Origin: Hymenopellis radicata
Lineage: Eukaryota; Basidiomycota; Agaricomycetes; Agaricales; Physalacriaceae
DNA length: 64,000 nt
NCBI GenBank assembly: GCA_015501595.1
Contig: JADNRX010000064.1
Coordinates: forward strand, 62,001-126,000
Reading direction: 5' to 3'
Both the position numbers and the translations under genes were made by a program. Below, piece after piece: positions 20,944 to 33,677 of the stretch. Under the pieces are notes generated by a model. It did no database searches, was not told where the DNA came from, and saw only the letters and a list, made by a program, of their open reading frames with translations. Numbering within the stretch: position 1 is the stretch's first letter; each line of letters starts with the position of its first letter.

Positions 20944-23900
20944 ATGTCGACTATGAAAACGAGGCGGAAAAGCAAGGCCGCCAGCACCGACGATACCCAA
21001 ATTACACTCACTGTTCCGGAGGATATCGACCTCGATGTTTTGTCCAATTTATTGCCGGACATGTCACTCGAGTCCCCGTCCGTGGACACCATACTCGCGC
21101 TCTACCGCCTGGTACTGGATCAGGTCGCCGAGATTGACACCAAGCAGCAGGGACTCGACGAAGCGCGTGCTGAGAGCGAGAAAAAGGATGTTGAGCTCGA
21201 CCAGGCGCTGCAGGATCGGGAAACGCTCTCAAGCGACTTGGACACTCAGATTCAGTCATTGCAAGACGAACTGAAGCAAGTCAAGCAGGAAAGGGACGCG
21301 CTCTGTATGTGGCGTTTTGCCTTTCACCCAGCTGTATTGACGTATTTCTTAGTGTCATCTCAGGCCGACCTTCAGACCCAGATTTCGAGGCTGTCAAGCA
21401 CATCGTCGGCGTCGTCCACAGAGCTTGATGATCTGAAGCACCGTTTGCAGGACTCGGAGCGGGAGAAACGGGACCTCATGGGAGTGGTCAGTCGTCTGAA
21501 GCAGGATGAGGCTCAGCGCGATGGTGGGTCTTCACTTCACTGCTCTTATATATATACATGCTGATAATGCATATTTAGAGGAAATCCAAAGTCTGCGCAA
21601 AAACTTGAAAGAGGCGCGCCACGAACATCAGGAGCTAGAGAATCACCTACGGGAACTTCGGTCAACGGACACTTCAAGCAAAGTGAGAACTTAGGCTTTT
21701 CTCGTAATATTCAATGCTAATTGGGGTAGTTTAAACTCGATTCCATGACTCAACAACTGCAACTCGCTCAAGCTGAAGTTGAACGCGTCAACGCCGAACT
21801 TGTGACCAAGTCTGAAGAGTTCACAAAGTACAGACGAACGAAACAGGCGGAACTTGCAACCCTTCAGGCAAATTACGACTCCACGCTTCAGAATCACGAC
21901 TCTACTCAAGCTTCTTACAAAGCTCTACAGTCGGCTCATACATCCCAGACGCATCAGCTCACCCAGGCGCTTACCAAAGTTCACGATCTCTCGGCACAAA
22001 TTGCGGAACAAGAAGCCGTTTTCAACAACGAGGCCAACGGTCTCCGCCGTCTGGTCTCCGTTCTGGAGAGCAGGGAGAAACAGGCAAAAGAAATCGTCGA
22101 CTCTATCGAGAAGGAATGGGAAGAGTTCAACTCGAAAATGGAGAGGGAGGGATCTGCTATGAAAGCAGAGGCTGAACGAGAGAAGAAGGGCCGTGAAGAG
22201 GCGGAGAAGAAACTCGACCATCTGCAAACGGTACTTGACAAGATGGGTCAAGGCGAGTTGCCTCTTCCTGGCCGTCTCCCTGGTACACGGGGAGTCTTTG
22301 ACGAGAGCACGGATGGTATGATGGGTCTCAGTCCAACGGTCGCCATCGCTAGCAGAGCTCAGAAGACTGGTAAAACCTTCACCGAAGTTTATGCCGACTA
22401 CGTTCGTCTCAGGAGGACTTTTCCAAAAAGTGCCTGGAATATGACCATATGGACCGCACATTGACTCAGGTGCTTGCTCAGATCGAGGAGAGGGTGAGTT
22501 TATTATTTTCGTTGCCTTTACGTTCAAGTGACCATCATCCAGGCGCCAATACTCTCCCAACAACGCAGCGAATACGAGCGCCTCCAGTCCGAGGCCACTC
22601 AACTTGCATCTCAACTCGCACAGGCTATTCTGACCGTGACTCTCAAGCCTCATTGGCCCTCGAAAACTCGCAGAAATTGACCAAGGCTCAGCGGGAAAGC
22701 GATCTTCTTCAACAGCAGCTCGATGATCTTGGGCGTCAAGTCCAAATCTTCTTCGCGAGATTGGCCGTCGCGACGATCCTACTCTTCCGGCCGACGAAGA
22801 CCTCGGAAACGTAACTTCGGTTGTTGTTTCGGATGACGTGGATTCGATGATCACCAATAATCTCGTTCTATTCAAGTCTATAGACGGTTTGCAGGAACAG
22901 AACAAGAAGCTTCTGAAGATCGTTAGGGAACTTGGGCGAAAGATGGAGAGCGAGGAGCGGGAGTACCGGGAGGCGATGGAGCGTGAGCAGGGTGAGCTGT
23001 TCGGGAGGCTCACGAGGTTATTCAAGAACTTGCCGCCCAGCTAGAGCGACAGAAGAAGAGCAGTGACGGGATCATCCAGACGTACGTGAAGGAGCGGGAC
23101 GCGCTCAAGAGCGTTATTGCGCGTATGGAGTCTGGCGGGTCGCGTGGTGGTATCAACGGTCATTCTTCCGGCTCCAGCTCAACGCCCGAAATTTCCAAGG
23201 ACCTCGCGGAGATTCAGACTCAATTCGACACGTATCGTGCTGAGATGGGTGTTGATACAGTGAAGATCAGGGAGGATCTCGCCTCTGCTCACAAGGAAGT
23301 TGCGAAACTACAGGCCGACGTCGCCAAGGAAAAGGCTAGAAGCGATTACTACAATGGTGAACATCTTAATCTTCCTTCTGCCGGCGATCTGATGTTTTCG
23401 GCACAGAGCGTCTCCGCATAAATCAAGAAGATAACAATCTCCGTGCTAGGGACCTTGAGGAGACAAGCAAACGGAATCAGCAACTCTTTGACCAGTGGAC
23501 CCGTGCAGACATCGAGTGCGGCCGTCTCACTGAAGATCTTCAGGTCTCCGCGGGACGCATAGAGCAGCTTCGCAACGAGTGTGCTAATCTTCGGGCTGAG
23601 AAGAAGATCTGGGAGGTAAAATAACTTTCTCTCGGACCTCGTGATATTTTCTCATCTACTTTTAAAGGGCGTACAAACAAGGCTCGTAGACGAGAACAAG
23701 ACTCTGGCTTTGGAGCGCGGACACCTTTCGGACATGATGTCTAATATCCAGAAGATGAACAACGACAATCAGCGATCTGGAGAAAGCGATCGTCGACGTC
23801 TAGAGAGCCAGCTGCAGCTTTTGGAGGGTCAAGTGTAAGTATCCCGAACATCGTTACTGGCTTTTCTCTGAAGGCTTGATTTAGTCAGGACAACCGTTCT

Positions 23901-26900
23901 CAACTCGCCGAGGAGAGGGACAATGTGCGCCGCATCACTCTCCAGAAGGAAATCGAGTCTCGTGATCTTCAGTCTCGTTTGGACAAAGCTGTATGTTGCA
24001 TTTCACTTCCTGATTTTGTTCGGAGGCTTAGCAGGTTATCAGAGTCAAGAATTAGCCAAAACTCGAGAGTCACTCGTCGGTGCGGAGACCAGCAAGAAGC
24101 ACCTGGAGCAACGAGTAGAGGATCTGACGAAGTACTTCGAGAGCAACAAGGAGAAGTTGGCCGTTTACGAACGACGGGGAACCACATCTGTTTCTGCTGA
24201 TGCCAGTCAGAGTTAACCAAGGAGCAGCAACTCGAAACTGAAGTTGCCGAGCTTAGGTACGTAGCTCTGAAAGCTTTTTCGATTGGGACTAAAGGCATAT
24301 TTAGCGCGTCCTTGAAGGTGGCCGAACGAGATCTCGAGAGGGCCAAAGAACGTGTGGCTCAGTTTGAAAGCATCGCTAAAGCCGCTGAAGAGGCACTTGG
24401 TCAACTGCATTCGACTCATGATCAGTACAAATCTTCGACTGACGAAACCATTTCTCGGCACGAAGTAAGCTATCCCCTTTCAATATCAACATGATCTGAC
24501 TGTCATTCAAGTCGACAATACAGGGCCTAGAGGAGAAGCTATCCGTTGCTCAGCAAGAGGCCACACGGATTAATGCCACTATGACCGATTTGCAATCGAC
24601 ACTAGACACTGAGCGTGCGGCCTGGCTCAAGGACAAGAATGAGTTGGAAGGCACAATCATCGCAATTAGCACATCGGAGAAGACCTCTGAGAGTGATCGC
24701 ACTGCTCGTGAAAACGAGGTCCGAAATCAGGAGCAGCGGGTCAGGGTATGTGATTCGTGTATTCTGCAGCACTGCGAACCTAATTTGAGTTTTAGGATGC
24801 CGAAGAACGTTATCAGCGCGAAGTGGTTTCTCATGCCGACGCCATCAAGACCGTGTCTGAGCTGAGGAGCCAACTCAATTCTTTACAAGCAAGCGTTCGG
24901 GACAATTCGGTAGCCGCTGAGACTGCTACAGCCAAGCTTGCCGCTTCTGAGCGGAGCTGGGCTCAACAGAAGGAAATCCTCGACAAGGAGATTGCGGAGC
25001 AAACGAAACGGTCTGTTGAATGAACATCTCATACCAAGTTACGAACTCATCTGAACGTTACAGGTACAAAGAATTGCAAACCCGCAATAAGGACCTGCTG
25101 CTTCAGTTCGAAGATGCCACTCGACAGGCCGCGCGCGCTCGCCAATCTGTTGCACCTGGATCGTCTGGCGAAACGCAAGGTGCCGACGGGGACGCTGCCC
25201 AGGTTCCCCAGAAGGTTGTCGACTTTTACCGCGACCAGAATTCGTATCTCGAGGTCCAGCTTGAGACCAAGCAAGCCGAGAACGCGCGCTTGAAGGCTCA
25301 AGCGGACCACCTCAATCGGGAGTTGGATGAAACGAGGACCATCTTGTCTCAGGTAACATCCGACTGGCTCTCGAGGGAAGTTGTGCTGACCATGAATAGG
25401 AACGCGAAAAGGCTGTAGAATCTGCCGCCTCTGCGACGCAGCATACCGAACTTGTGAAGCGGATCGAGCAACTGAACATTCTTCGGGAGAGCAATGCGAC
25501 TCTGCGGGCTGAATCTGACCGTCATTCGAATCGCGCCAAGCAGCTTGAAGCTCAGCTCAAGGACTTCTCGTCACAGCTCGAGCCAGCGAAGGAGCAGGCT
25601 CGTGTTGCTCAGGCTGAACTCGACGCTGGGAAAGCTCATATTGCCCGTCTTGAGCTCGAAAGCAAACATTGGCAAGACCGGAACTCGCAGTTGTTAACCA
25701 AGGCATGTCGCATCGTTTTTGTATGGTTATTGTGGGGCTAATCCTTTTGGTACAGTACGACCGTATCGATCCCGCCGAAGTGCAGGCCCTTCAAGACGAG
25801 ATAACCCGACTCAAGAAGGAGAAGGAAGAGCTTGAAACGAAAGTTAAACAGCTTGAGGCCAACGTGGAGGCGGGTAAGAAGCTTGTAAGTTTCTTTCACG
25901 TACTTTACGTTTCTCCTTAACCTGACTTTCTTCAAGCATGAGACGATGACCGAACGGTACCGCAAATTCAAGTCAAACCACGATCATTACAAAGAAACTT
26001 CGGCGGCTCTGGAGAAGGAGAAAGGGGAGTGGATGAAGGAGAAAGCAGCATATGAGTTGGAGAAGGCGGAGCTCGAGAATAAGCTTGCTGGTCTGGCACA
26101 GATACAGACCTTGCAGGAGTCGAAGCAGTCTGAAGAGTCGGCCGACAATGCTCAGAAGGCTTCGGAGCAGACAGAATTTGTCGTGAGTCTCTCATTGATT
26201 CTCTTAGCCGACACTGATGTTGTGGCAGGCAAAACTGAAGATACAACTCGGGCAGTTGACCCGGGAACGGGATAAATTGGTAACGGAGAAGGCAGCTCTG
26301 ACCGCTGCGACTGCGTCTGGAACAACTGGTGATGAGGCTGCCAAGTTGCTGTGGGAAGCTGAGAAAACTGCGCTGGAGAGCGCGCGCGATGAGGCTTTGG
26401 CGAAAGTCACGGTATGTCTTCATGTTGAATGTTTGATCTGAGGCTCATCTGCTTCAGGAACTTGAGGCAAATGTGCATTCTTTGGGCGAGGAGCTGGCGG
26501 CCCTTCGATCAGCAAGTGTGAGTTTGGACGCCATCTTTCATGGTGTCTATATTGACTGCTTGAATAAGGCTCGATTGAACGCTAGACTGACGGAGGCCGC
26601 GAAGGCTCGTACTGCAGCGCAAGAAAAGGCGACCAAAGACCAAGAGGCCGCTGTTCAAACTGCCGTGGATGCTCTCCGTGCCGAGTTACAACAGACTGGC
26701 GCCGACCCGTCCGCGGCAGTGGAAGGGGTCAAGAAGCAGCATGCGAGGAGCTTCAAAAGTTCAAGGCTCAAGCTCAAAAGCAGCACGCCAACGAGCTCCA
26801 GAAACTCAAAGCGCAGCATGCCGAGCAGCTCAAGGCCGCACAGGCCTCGTCTTCTCAATCGGGTGCTGATGGAGGGGAGATCCTGGAAGCCATTGAGCGG

Positions 26901-27528
26901 GGGAAAAAAGAGGCGCAAATGCAGGCGAGAGTCAAGGACAATGCCCTTGTGCAGCGTAACAAGCAGCTCAAGGACCTCGAGACGAGGAGAGACTACTGGA
27001 TCTCGCAGGGCTGGCTGACGCAGGAACAGGCGCAGGCTGCGGTACCCGGAGTGAGCGAGCCAGTGAGCGCCAAACCGGGTGGATCCGCCTCGGCGAGACT
27101 GTCTGTGTCGAATCCTACTGCACCTTCCGCATCTACCTCTGCTGCTCCTGCGCCTACAGCATCCACTTCTGCTGCTCCTGCGCCTACAACATCCTCCGCT
27201 GGTGCTGCCGCGAAAAAGCAGTTGCCGGATAAGGCACTCGGTGCGGGCGGTCCAGCAGGCACTATTTCGCGCGGTGGCCCACCTACACGCCGGGGTGGCG
27301 CAACTCGACGGGGAGGCGCGCCTACGACGGCACGAGGCGGGGCACCCAAGCCGCCAGCCAATGGAGCCGCTGCGGCCGACGGAGTTTCGATACTCGGCGC
27401 GTCAGGAAAGCGGCCGCGGGATTCTGAGGCGGTGGGCGGAGGATCCGCAGGCGAAACGGGCGAAGCCTGGAGGGCCGGTGACGATAAAACGACCGCCGCC
27501 TGGGAATGCTACTCCGGGACCGTCATAG
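20944..27528 (+). CDS. Nuclear basket nucleoporin TPR/Mlp1-like, coiled coil
   Basis: The start ATG at 20944 (MSTMKTRRKSKAAS) has a good context (AACC before ATG). About 6.6 kb with some 20 short introns encodes a long, almost continuous coiled coil, e.g. TQQLQLAQAEVERVNAEL and EKKGREEAEKKLDHLQ, and the region GKTFTEVYADYVRL that I associate with the TPR/Mlp core. The C-terminus is a low-complexity Ala/Pro/Thr repeat (STSAAPAPT twice, ~27130-27190), an RGG-rich stretch (27270-27350) and basic clusters KRPRDSE and QAKRAKPGG, a likely nuclear signal. Mlp/TPR proteins form the nuclear-basket filaments of the pore and act in mRNA export and quality control. One-base losses break the frame at ~22410, ~22628, ~22748, ~22999 and ~26744, and another change lies near 27440. 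All are restored by single bases, most of them homopolymer neighbours. Confidence 0.85.
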
Positions 27529-28646
27529 GGTTAGGAGGAGGATTTTTTTTTTGCTATCTGTTGTTTTTTTCTTTGCTTGTGTATGAACATGTGTGTATTT
27601 TTATGAGCTGCATCTTTAGTTACAGTAATCTCTCATTGCGCAAAATCAATTATTCAATATTCAACGTGCGGGTGAGGAGGAGGAGGGGAGACCGTGTGAA
27701 TATAGTTTGTCAGGGTATAAAAGCTTTTCGATCTTGCTTTTGTCCCAAAATGTTTCCCGCATTCCAACCCAGATAAGTAACACGCCATCGACATTGCTTG
27801 AAGGAGGGGAGACAGCCCCAAAAGAGTCTTGTAGACGCCGTCGCCGACTAAAACTTAAAGGTTTGTTTACTTTCCAGCCACTTTTTCTTTCTTCATGATG
27901 CATACGATACATTCGATGAATGGCTAGCTATACCGCAATGATGCCTTCAGTTAACCATCTTTCGGGACTGAACACTTTTCTTTTCTTTTTCGCTTGTCTT
28001 TCGACTTGGACTAACACAAAATTTTCAGACGTCCATTTTCCGCGCCGGTTCTCTCCGCCGCTCGTTTCTTTTCCAAGGACCGGTGTGAGGCGTTGACAAA
28101 GGGCATTCTCTCTCCACGGACCAGCGACTCGCACCGACTTCAAAGCAGGCCGCCAACGTTCTCTGCCCTCCGCGCTATCTACTCCTCACGACAGGGAATA
28201 GCGGGAACAAACTCGGCCAATAAACTTGCAGTAACATATTCTTTGGCGTGGATGGCAATACATGTATTCAATGTTCCTCGAGATGTCGCACGTTCGCAGC
28301 CCGTCGATGTCGGGGTCCTACTAGTTCCGAGCCTTATCGTGAATACGCTGTTACTCTTCGCCTCGAGGCTCATCAAGTCCATCACTAGCACGCCTCGGTT
28401 CACTGTCGGCGGCCTGCTGCGGCGTGTGTCTTCTCGCTAGAGTGGGCGTCTTGACACGCCGCAGTCAGGACAAAGCCCTCGTGTTTCTACTTGAAGCCTC
28501 ACAGCGACTGTGCACTGCAGATCCGACGAGGCAGGTATAGGCACACTCGCCATTCAACGGTGACTCATGCAAGGTATGCCGGTCCAAGAGGACTTTGGAC
28601 GCGCAGCGCATATTTAGTTGCTGCGCTGCTATCGGAAGCTCGTACA
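27529..28646. other. 3' region of TPR gene; no supported gene
   Basis: It contains poly-T runs after the TPR stop. A plus-strand open frame (28093-28440) has one hydrophobic segment (VGVLLVPSLIVNTLLLFA) but no ATG near its start. I see no domain. Confidence 0.35.
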
Positions 28647-28653
28647 TATATAA
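28647..28653 (+). promoter_or_regulatory. TATA box of the small repeat protein gene
   Basis: TATATAA, 74 bp upstream of the ATG at 28727, in the context CGTACATATATAAGATACGC. It is the clearest core promoter element in the window and suggests strong or regulated transcription. Confidence 0.6.
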
Positions 28654-28726
28654 GATACGCGCTCTGGAAAGTGTGATCTCAAGAGTTCAGTCCATCTCCG
28701 CCTTTACTCACAATCTCAGTATCGCG

Positions 28727-28997
28727 ATGTCGTCCCAATCCTTCACGTCGTCCACGTCCACACTCACGACGCCGGAACCGCGTAAAGACTACGCAGCGGC
28801 CTTCGCCAGCATGCAGTCTACGTACGGCTTCAGTGGCCAAGCGCCCATGCTCCCACCACACATCATCATCGAAGAAATCGAAATCGTCTTCTTCCACATC
28901 CACCTCATCCACCGCGAAAGACGCCTCGCAGGTCTTGGGTGCTCTGCAGTCCAAGTACGGGTTCGGAGGGTCATCGGCGTTGCAGCGGAAAGCCTAG
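28727..28997 (+). CDS. Small Ser/Thr-rich protein with two QSxYGF repeats
   Basis: It begins MSSQSFTSSTSTLTTPEP, then AAAFASMQSTYGFSGQAP. After a frame change near 28855 it reads KKSKSSSSTSTSSTAKDA and LGALQSKYGFGGSSALQRKA, then stop. The two blocks ASMQSTYGFSG and GALQSKYGFGG are clear internal repeats about 45 residues apart, so the second frame belongs to the same ~90-residue protein. The frame change needs one extra or two fewer bases, unlike the other breaks here. No enzyme domain or signal peptide is seen. I believe small proteins of this pattern occur in other mushrooms, but cannot name one. Confidence 0.6.
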
Positions 28998-29519
28998 GCA
29001 TTGTGGGTCAGAATGCATTCAATGAGACAGAGTGGCAGAGAACTTATTAAACACTGTGTATCTTGTTGCATAGAACAGTATAAGAGTCTGTTTTTGTAAT
29101 TATTCCAAAGCTCATATCGATAGAGATAATTACTTACGACTTGTTGATATAGTTGTTTGCTTCAGACAGTGCAAGTTTTTCTCCCGCAAACCTTCCCCTT
29201 CCAGCGCCACCGCATCAGTGTTCAAATCGGGCTTTCGAACGAAATCAACATCCTCATCTTCCTCTGCCTCATCTACCTGCTCCTAGCAATTCGAATTCTT
29301 TTGAATCCATCTCATATTCCCTGGTACAGTAGTACATGTCCACGTCTGCGCGTGATCGTGAGCATATCGGTAATGTATGGTACTTCTGCTCGAGGGGGTC
29401 ATTACTCGGTTTGAGCGGGTCTGTTTCAGGCATAGGATCCTGGAGGAGATAGCGGGGGGGTGAATGCTGGGGGCTTCTTGCGTTCACCGGTCCAAGAAAA
29501 CGCAGTCCCGGTTCCCCTC
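28998..29519. other. 3' flanks; no gene seen
   Basis: It includes the downstream duplicated flank of RRM-like copy B (29300-29440), matching 1830-1930 in reverse complement. Confidence 0.4.
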
Positions 29520-30938
29520 TCACTGCCTGAAGATGGTGATAGGCCGGGTCGGCGGAGCACCGTGCATCGGCAAAAATGACACACGAGCGCCGGTATATTT
29601 GTCCAGAAGGAAGTGAGTGCCTGCCTCCAACGCGCACACGGTCTTCGACGCAGCCACCACGGTCTTATATCTCAGAATAACATGGTCCGTACTGAGTGCC
29701 AGTGATGAACATAGTTCACATGAGAATAGATGACGACGGACCTCTTCGTGACATCGACTAGACCACTAAATTGCGAGAAGGCTCGAGTAAGTTCTTCAAC
29801 GGAGAGCGACCGTGAGATGGGAAGGGACATCGTCAAGGCCCGTCCGGCGCCGGACTTAATGGCTAACCTTAGATGGTGGGCGAGAGGCTTCGTCTTCACG
29901 AGGTCCATTGTAGCCCCAAATCTGGCGGCCGGAAAGGCTTTCAGGAAAAGCCGAGCATCTAATGCAGTGACAAATTTGATGGACTAACAACAGAAATAAC
30001 TCATAAGCTAGAGAAACATACGTCACGCAAAAAGCACGTACAACGGAATCTGATGTCTGATGGATAGCCGTAACACGATCACCCACCCAAGTATGAGGAC
30101 GAGCTTGAAGGAGCATAGAACTCAAAGCCTCGACGTGCTCGCGTAAATACGGCGAGATGGCCACGTCTGGTGGAAGCCCGTGTATTATGACGCCTCTTGA
30201 AATACCCTCCAACTTGAACTTCTGGTGTCCTCGGAGTCCCATTCGATCAATGAATTGTAATGAATCCGACGACAAGCCTCGCAATTCCCCCCTGGTGCAT
30301 TTCTCATAAAACTAAGGAAATCGTAATCAGTTCCCAAAGAACATCGGAATCCGTCATCCAAGCAACAGACGAACCTGCCAACACGCTTCCACGCTAAGAA
30401 AAGTGATGTCGAACCCGCGTACGTTGCTTTTCGTCACGAAAGGAACCATAGACTCAACTATCCCAATATTCTTCAGCAGGTCATCCTCATCGATATCGGA
30501 CTCGTCCTCGAAATAGACACACAATGAGCGGCTTGCCCGCAGGTATCCCAGGCGAGCAACGGCGCCCGTGGAGACGGGTCCAAAATCCTCACCGCCCCCG
30601 CGGCGGGAGGCCACCCAGTCAACGCGGAACTCCTTGTCGTCGAGTCGTATTGGCTTTTGAGAGAAAGATTGCGCTTGGCACCAGTAATAACACGCGAGGT
30701 AAATGTGGTCGGGGTGGGGATGGACGCGCTCTATGGGGCGTTTACCTGCTATGGCCCGAACCACTGTCGAGACGTCGTAATTCAAGGGCAGACCCAAGAC
30801 GCGAATGACACGAGAAGGCGTATCGCGACTGGGTAGAGGTGTGAAATCAGTTGAGTGAGTGCTGCAAGTATGGAGCATTTGAGAGAGCGGTCTCGCGAAG
30901 GACAGCTGCCATCGTCGCCTGGCTGTGAAAGCCAGCAT
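29520..30938 (-). CDS. RRM-like mitochondrial-type protein, copy B
   Basis: Start ATG 30938 (MLAFTARRRWQLSFARPLSQ), a positively charged presequence-like N-terminus. The first exon is open to 30372 and includes the RRM-like strand RVIRVLGLPLNYDVSTVV and SLCVYFEDESDIDEDD. The second covers 30310-30040 (GVIIHGLPPDVAISPYLREH). The third holds SGAGRALTMSLPISRSLSVEEL. The fourth holds CALEAGTHFLLDKYTGARVSF. The stop is at 29520. Its intron positions and block order match copies C and D. No broken frame is apparent. It may bind mitochondrial RNA, inferred from RRM-like strands and the presequence. Its 5' flank carries a UFD2 tail fragment, so it is probably a duplicate of copy C. Confidence 0.7.
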
Positions 30939-31083
30939 GACAGTTGAAGCCAAGTTTACATAGCGTAACTGTGACGAGAGTCAGGTGATAGCCGTTACGC
31001 TAACGCGTTCCGGTCCTTCCGGACAAGATTCCCAGTGCGGCTTTGAAGCTCATGCTTTAGTAGCGTGTATAGTGTACATTGTC

Positions 31084-31195
31084 GATACTCGACGTCTACA
31101 TTTCAATCTACTTGCATATCACTGCTCTCCTGTCCACTCCCATTCTTCTTCAGACGCTGAATCAAAAACCTCTCTTCAGCTCGGTATTTCTGCTA
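31084..31195 (-). repeat. UFD2 3' end fragment upstream of copy B
   Basis: Read on the minus strand it gives [21 protein letters not shown] then stop, the degraded counterpart of the UFD2 C-terminus (FLIERRKKN...[10 protein letters not shown], quoted in parts). It is followed by the same spacer as at the real UFD2 3' end. Only ~20-30 codons are present, so the duplication breakpoint lies inside the last UFD2 exon. Confidence 0.85.
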
Positions 31196-31544
31196 AATAA
31201 TGGGTACTTATTAGTCTCGTTACCGACCATATTCGAGAAGGAAAACATGCCTATATTGTCGACTTGTCACATTAGAGGGTTCGGTTACAGGACGGCACAA
31301 ACCATTCAGAACCTACTAACTGTTCGCCTTAGCATGAATGTGTGGATACTTGCCCTCTATCAACTCGGCATCACTTGCACCTGTAGTCTTTTATTTTACC
31401 ATTCGCGAGCGTGAACCGGATGCCCTTCATAACCAAGAGGCAGAACCAATGTGCGGAGCGATGCCTATCATATATTGAAGCACAGAGGGTGGTATTCTAC
31501 CAACGACAGACGATACGCAAAGATCATCATCAGAACATCTGCGC

Positions 31545-33097
31545 TCACTCGACGCCTGGCGGGTCTGATGGGGGAACCCACCTTTTGCGTCGGATTTTCC
31601 AGATAGACTTGCGATTGACGACGACTGCTGGGGGCTTCCAGCGTTTTTCAACCCATCGCGATGCCATTTTCCAGTTCTCCGAGTCGTAACCTTCAGAGAT
31701 GGTTATAGGCAGCGTCTGCGGAGCGCCGCGCATCGGCAAAAACGACACACGACCCCCGACATACTTGTCCGGAAGGCGGTGAGTGCCTGCCTCCAACGCG
31801 CACACGGTCCTCAACGCTTTCAGCACGCTCTGATATCTCAGAATAAGATGGTCCGCACTGAGCGCCGATAATCAACATAGCTCGCGCGAGGAGAGAATAG
31901 ACGATGACAGACCTTATCGTGACATTGACTAGACCACGAAATTGCGAGAAGTCTCGAGTGAGTTCTTCAACGGAGAGCGCCATGGAATGCGGAAGGGATA
32001 TCGTCAAGGCGCGCCCGGCGCCGGACTGAATGGCTAAGCTTAAATTGGGATTGAAAGGATTCGTCTTCTCGAGGACCATTTGAGCCCCAAATGTGGCTGC
32101 CGGAAAGTTATCCACGAAATGGTGAGCGTCTGATGCACTGACGAATTTGATGGACTAACAACAGAAATAACTCATAAGCCAGAGAAACAGCCACGCGAGA
32201 AGCACGTACAATGAAATCTGGTGTCTGATGGATAGCGGTAACACGCTCACCCTTAAAACGACCGGGACCAGCTTGAAAGAGCGTGGAAAACCACTCCTCG
32301 ACGTGCTCGCGTAAATACGGCGAGAGGGCCACTTTCGGTTTGAGCCGTTGTATTTTAACCCATCTTAAAATATCTTTCGCATATCCGAGTTCCTTTCGAT
32401 CAAGGAAATGTACAGAATCCGACGGGAAGCCTGGCATCTCCCCCCTCATGCATTTATCATAAAACTAAAAGAAATCATAATCAGTTTCCCAAACCTCATC
32501 CAAGCAACAGACGCACCCGCGAACACGCCTCCGCGCTAAGAAAAGTGATGTCGAACCCGTGTACGTTGCCCTCGGTCAGGAAAGGAACCATAGACTCAAG
32601 CTCCCCAGTATGCTTCAGCATGTCGTCTTCATCGGGCTCGTCCTCGAAATAGACACACAAGGAGCGGCTTGCCCGCAGGTATCCCAGGCGAGCAACGGCG
32701 CCCGTGGAGATGGGTCCAAAATCCTCACCGCCCCCGCGGCGGGAGGCCACCCAGTCAACGCGGAACTCCCTGTTGTCGAGTCGTATTGGATTTTTAGAGA
32801 AAGCTTGCGCTTGCCGCCAGTAATAACACGTGAGAATAATGTGGTCGGGTGGGGACTGACGCGCTCTACAGGGTTGTTACCTACTATGGCCCGAACCACT
32901 GTCGAGACGTCGTAATTCAAGGGCAGACCCAAGACGCGAACGACACGAGAAGCCGGATTGGGACTGGGTAGCGAGTCCGGATTGTGACTGGGTATAGATG
33001 CTAAATCAGCTGAGTGAGTGCTACGCGTTTGGAGCTTTTGAGAGAGCGGTCGCGTGAAGGACAGCTGCCATCGTCGCCTGGCTGTGAAAGCCAGCAT
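31545..33097 (-). CDS. RRM-like mitochondrial-type protein, copy C
   Basis: Start ATG 33097 (MLAFTARRRWQLSFTRPLSQ). A repeated PSHNPDSLPSPNP segment makes its linker longer than in copy B. The order is the same: RVVRVLGLPLNYD; YWRQAQAFSKNPIRLDN after a frame change; SLCVYFEDEPDEDD; a middle exon with ALSPYLREHVEEW; SGAGRALTISLPHSMALSVEEL; and DKYVGGRVSFLPM. Its C-terminus is longer than that of B, ending VPPSDPPGVE. One C is missing near 32848 (the reverse strand has ACCC where B has ACCCC), which breaks the first exon. It lies directly downstream of UFD2 in the same orientation, which marks it as the source of copies A and B. Confidence 0.7.
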
Positions 33098-33677
33098 GAC
33101 AGTTTTAAGTCAAGTTACGCGAGTCAGGTGACATCAGTCACGCTCGCGTCTACCATTCTCAACAACGCTGATGCTCCTCTCGCGGTAGTTACTCGATACT
33201 CTAGAGTCGCTCGTGTGCTCTTTCGAGACGATCCACGACGGCCTCTTGGTCGTTCACGATTTTATTCTACTGCCTAAACTTCCTCATCACACCGTCGAGA
33301 GCGTACGTCCGGGTCGTTCATCGTATTGCGAACGCGTGGCATACTGAGGCAATTCGTTTAGCGGGAAGCATATGGGGGGACTACAAGACGCGACCGGTGA
33401 CAGATCAACAATTTAAACCAAAAGAAAAGCCTATTACGCTACCGCCCTTCCTCTCCCATTCTGCGCATTTTCCTGATCTTACTCTATCAGCCTCGTTCTG
33501 TTTTATCCTCTATTTGACTTGACTGCCGGGCAGTGCCGGCGGGGGCATCTATCAGTTTACTAGCATTTGTGTGCGTACATAGTCAGCTTATGACATCGTT
33601 TCAGCGTTCCGACAAGATTGCGAGTGCAGCTTTGGTAGCGTGTATAATGTACATTGTTAATACTCGACATCTACATT
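33098..33677. other. Spacer between RRM-like copy C and UFD2
   Basis: The 33600-33677 part is repeated next to copies A and B. The remainder (33130-33590) is absent there and holds no supported frame. Confidence 0.4.

Noticed and set aside
21925..23025. Long minus-strand frame of 366 residues opposite the TPR gene
   Set aside because: Its Ser/Phe/Leu composition is the mirror of a Glu/Lys-rich coiled coil on the plus strand, so it is a shadow.
26993..27361. Minus-strand Gly/Pro/Ala-rich frame
   Set aside because: Shadow of the RGG and Ala/Pro/Thr repeat tail of the TPR gene.
28093..28440. A 115-residue plus-strand frame with a hydrophobic segment as a membrane protein gene
   Set aside because: It begins at TTG with no in-frame ATG before the hydrophobic part, has no homologous pattern and overlaps an equally open minus-strand frame.
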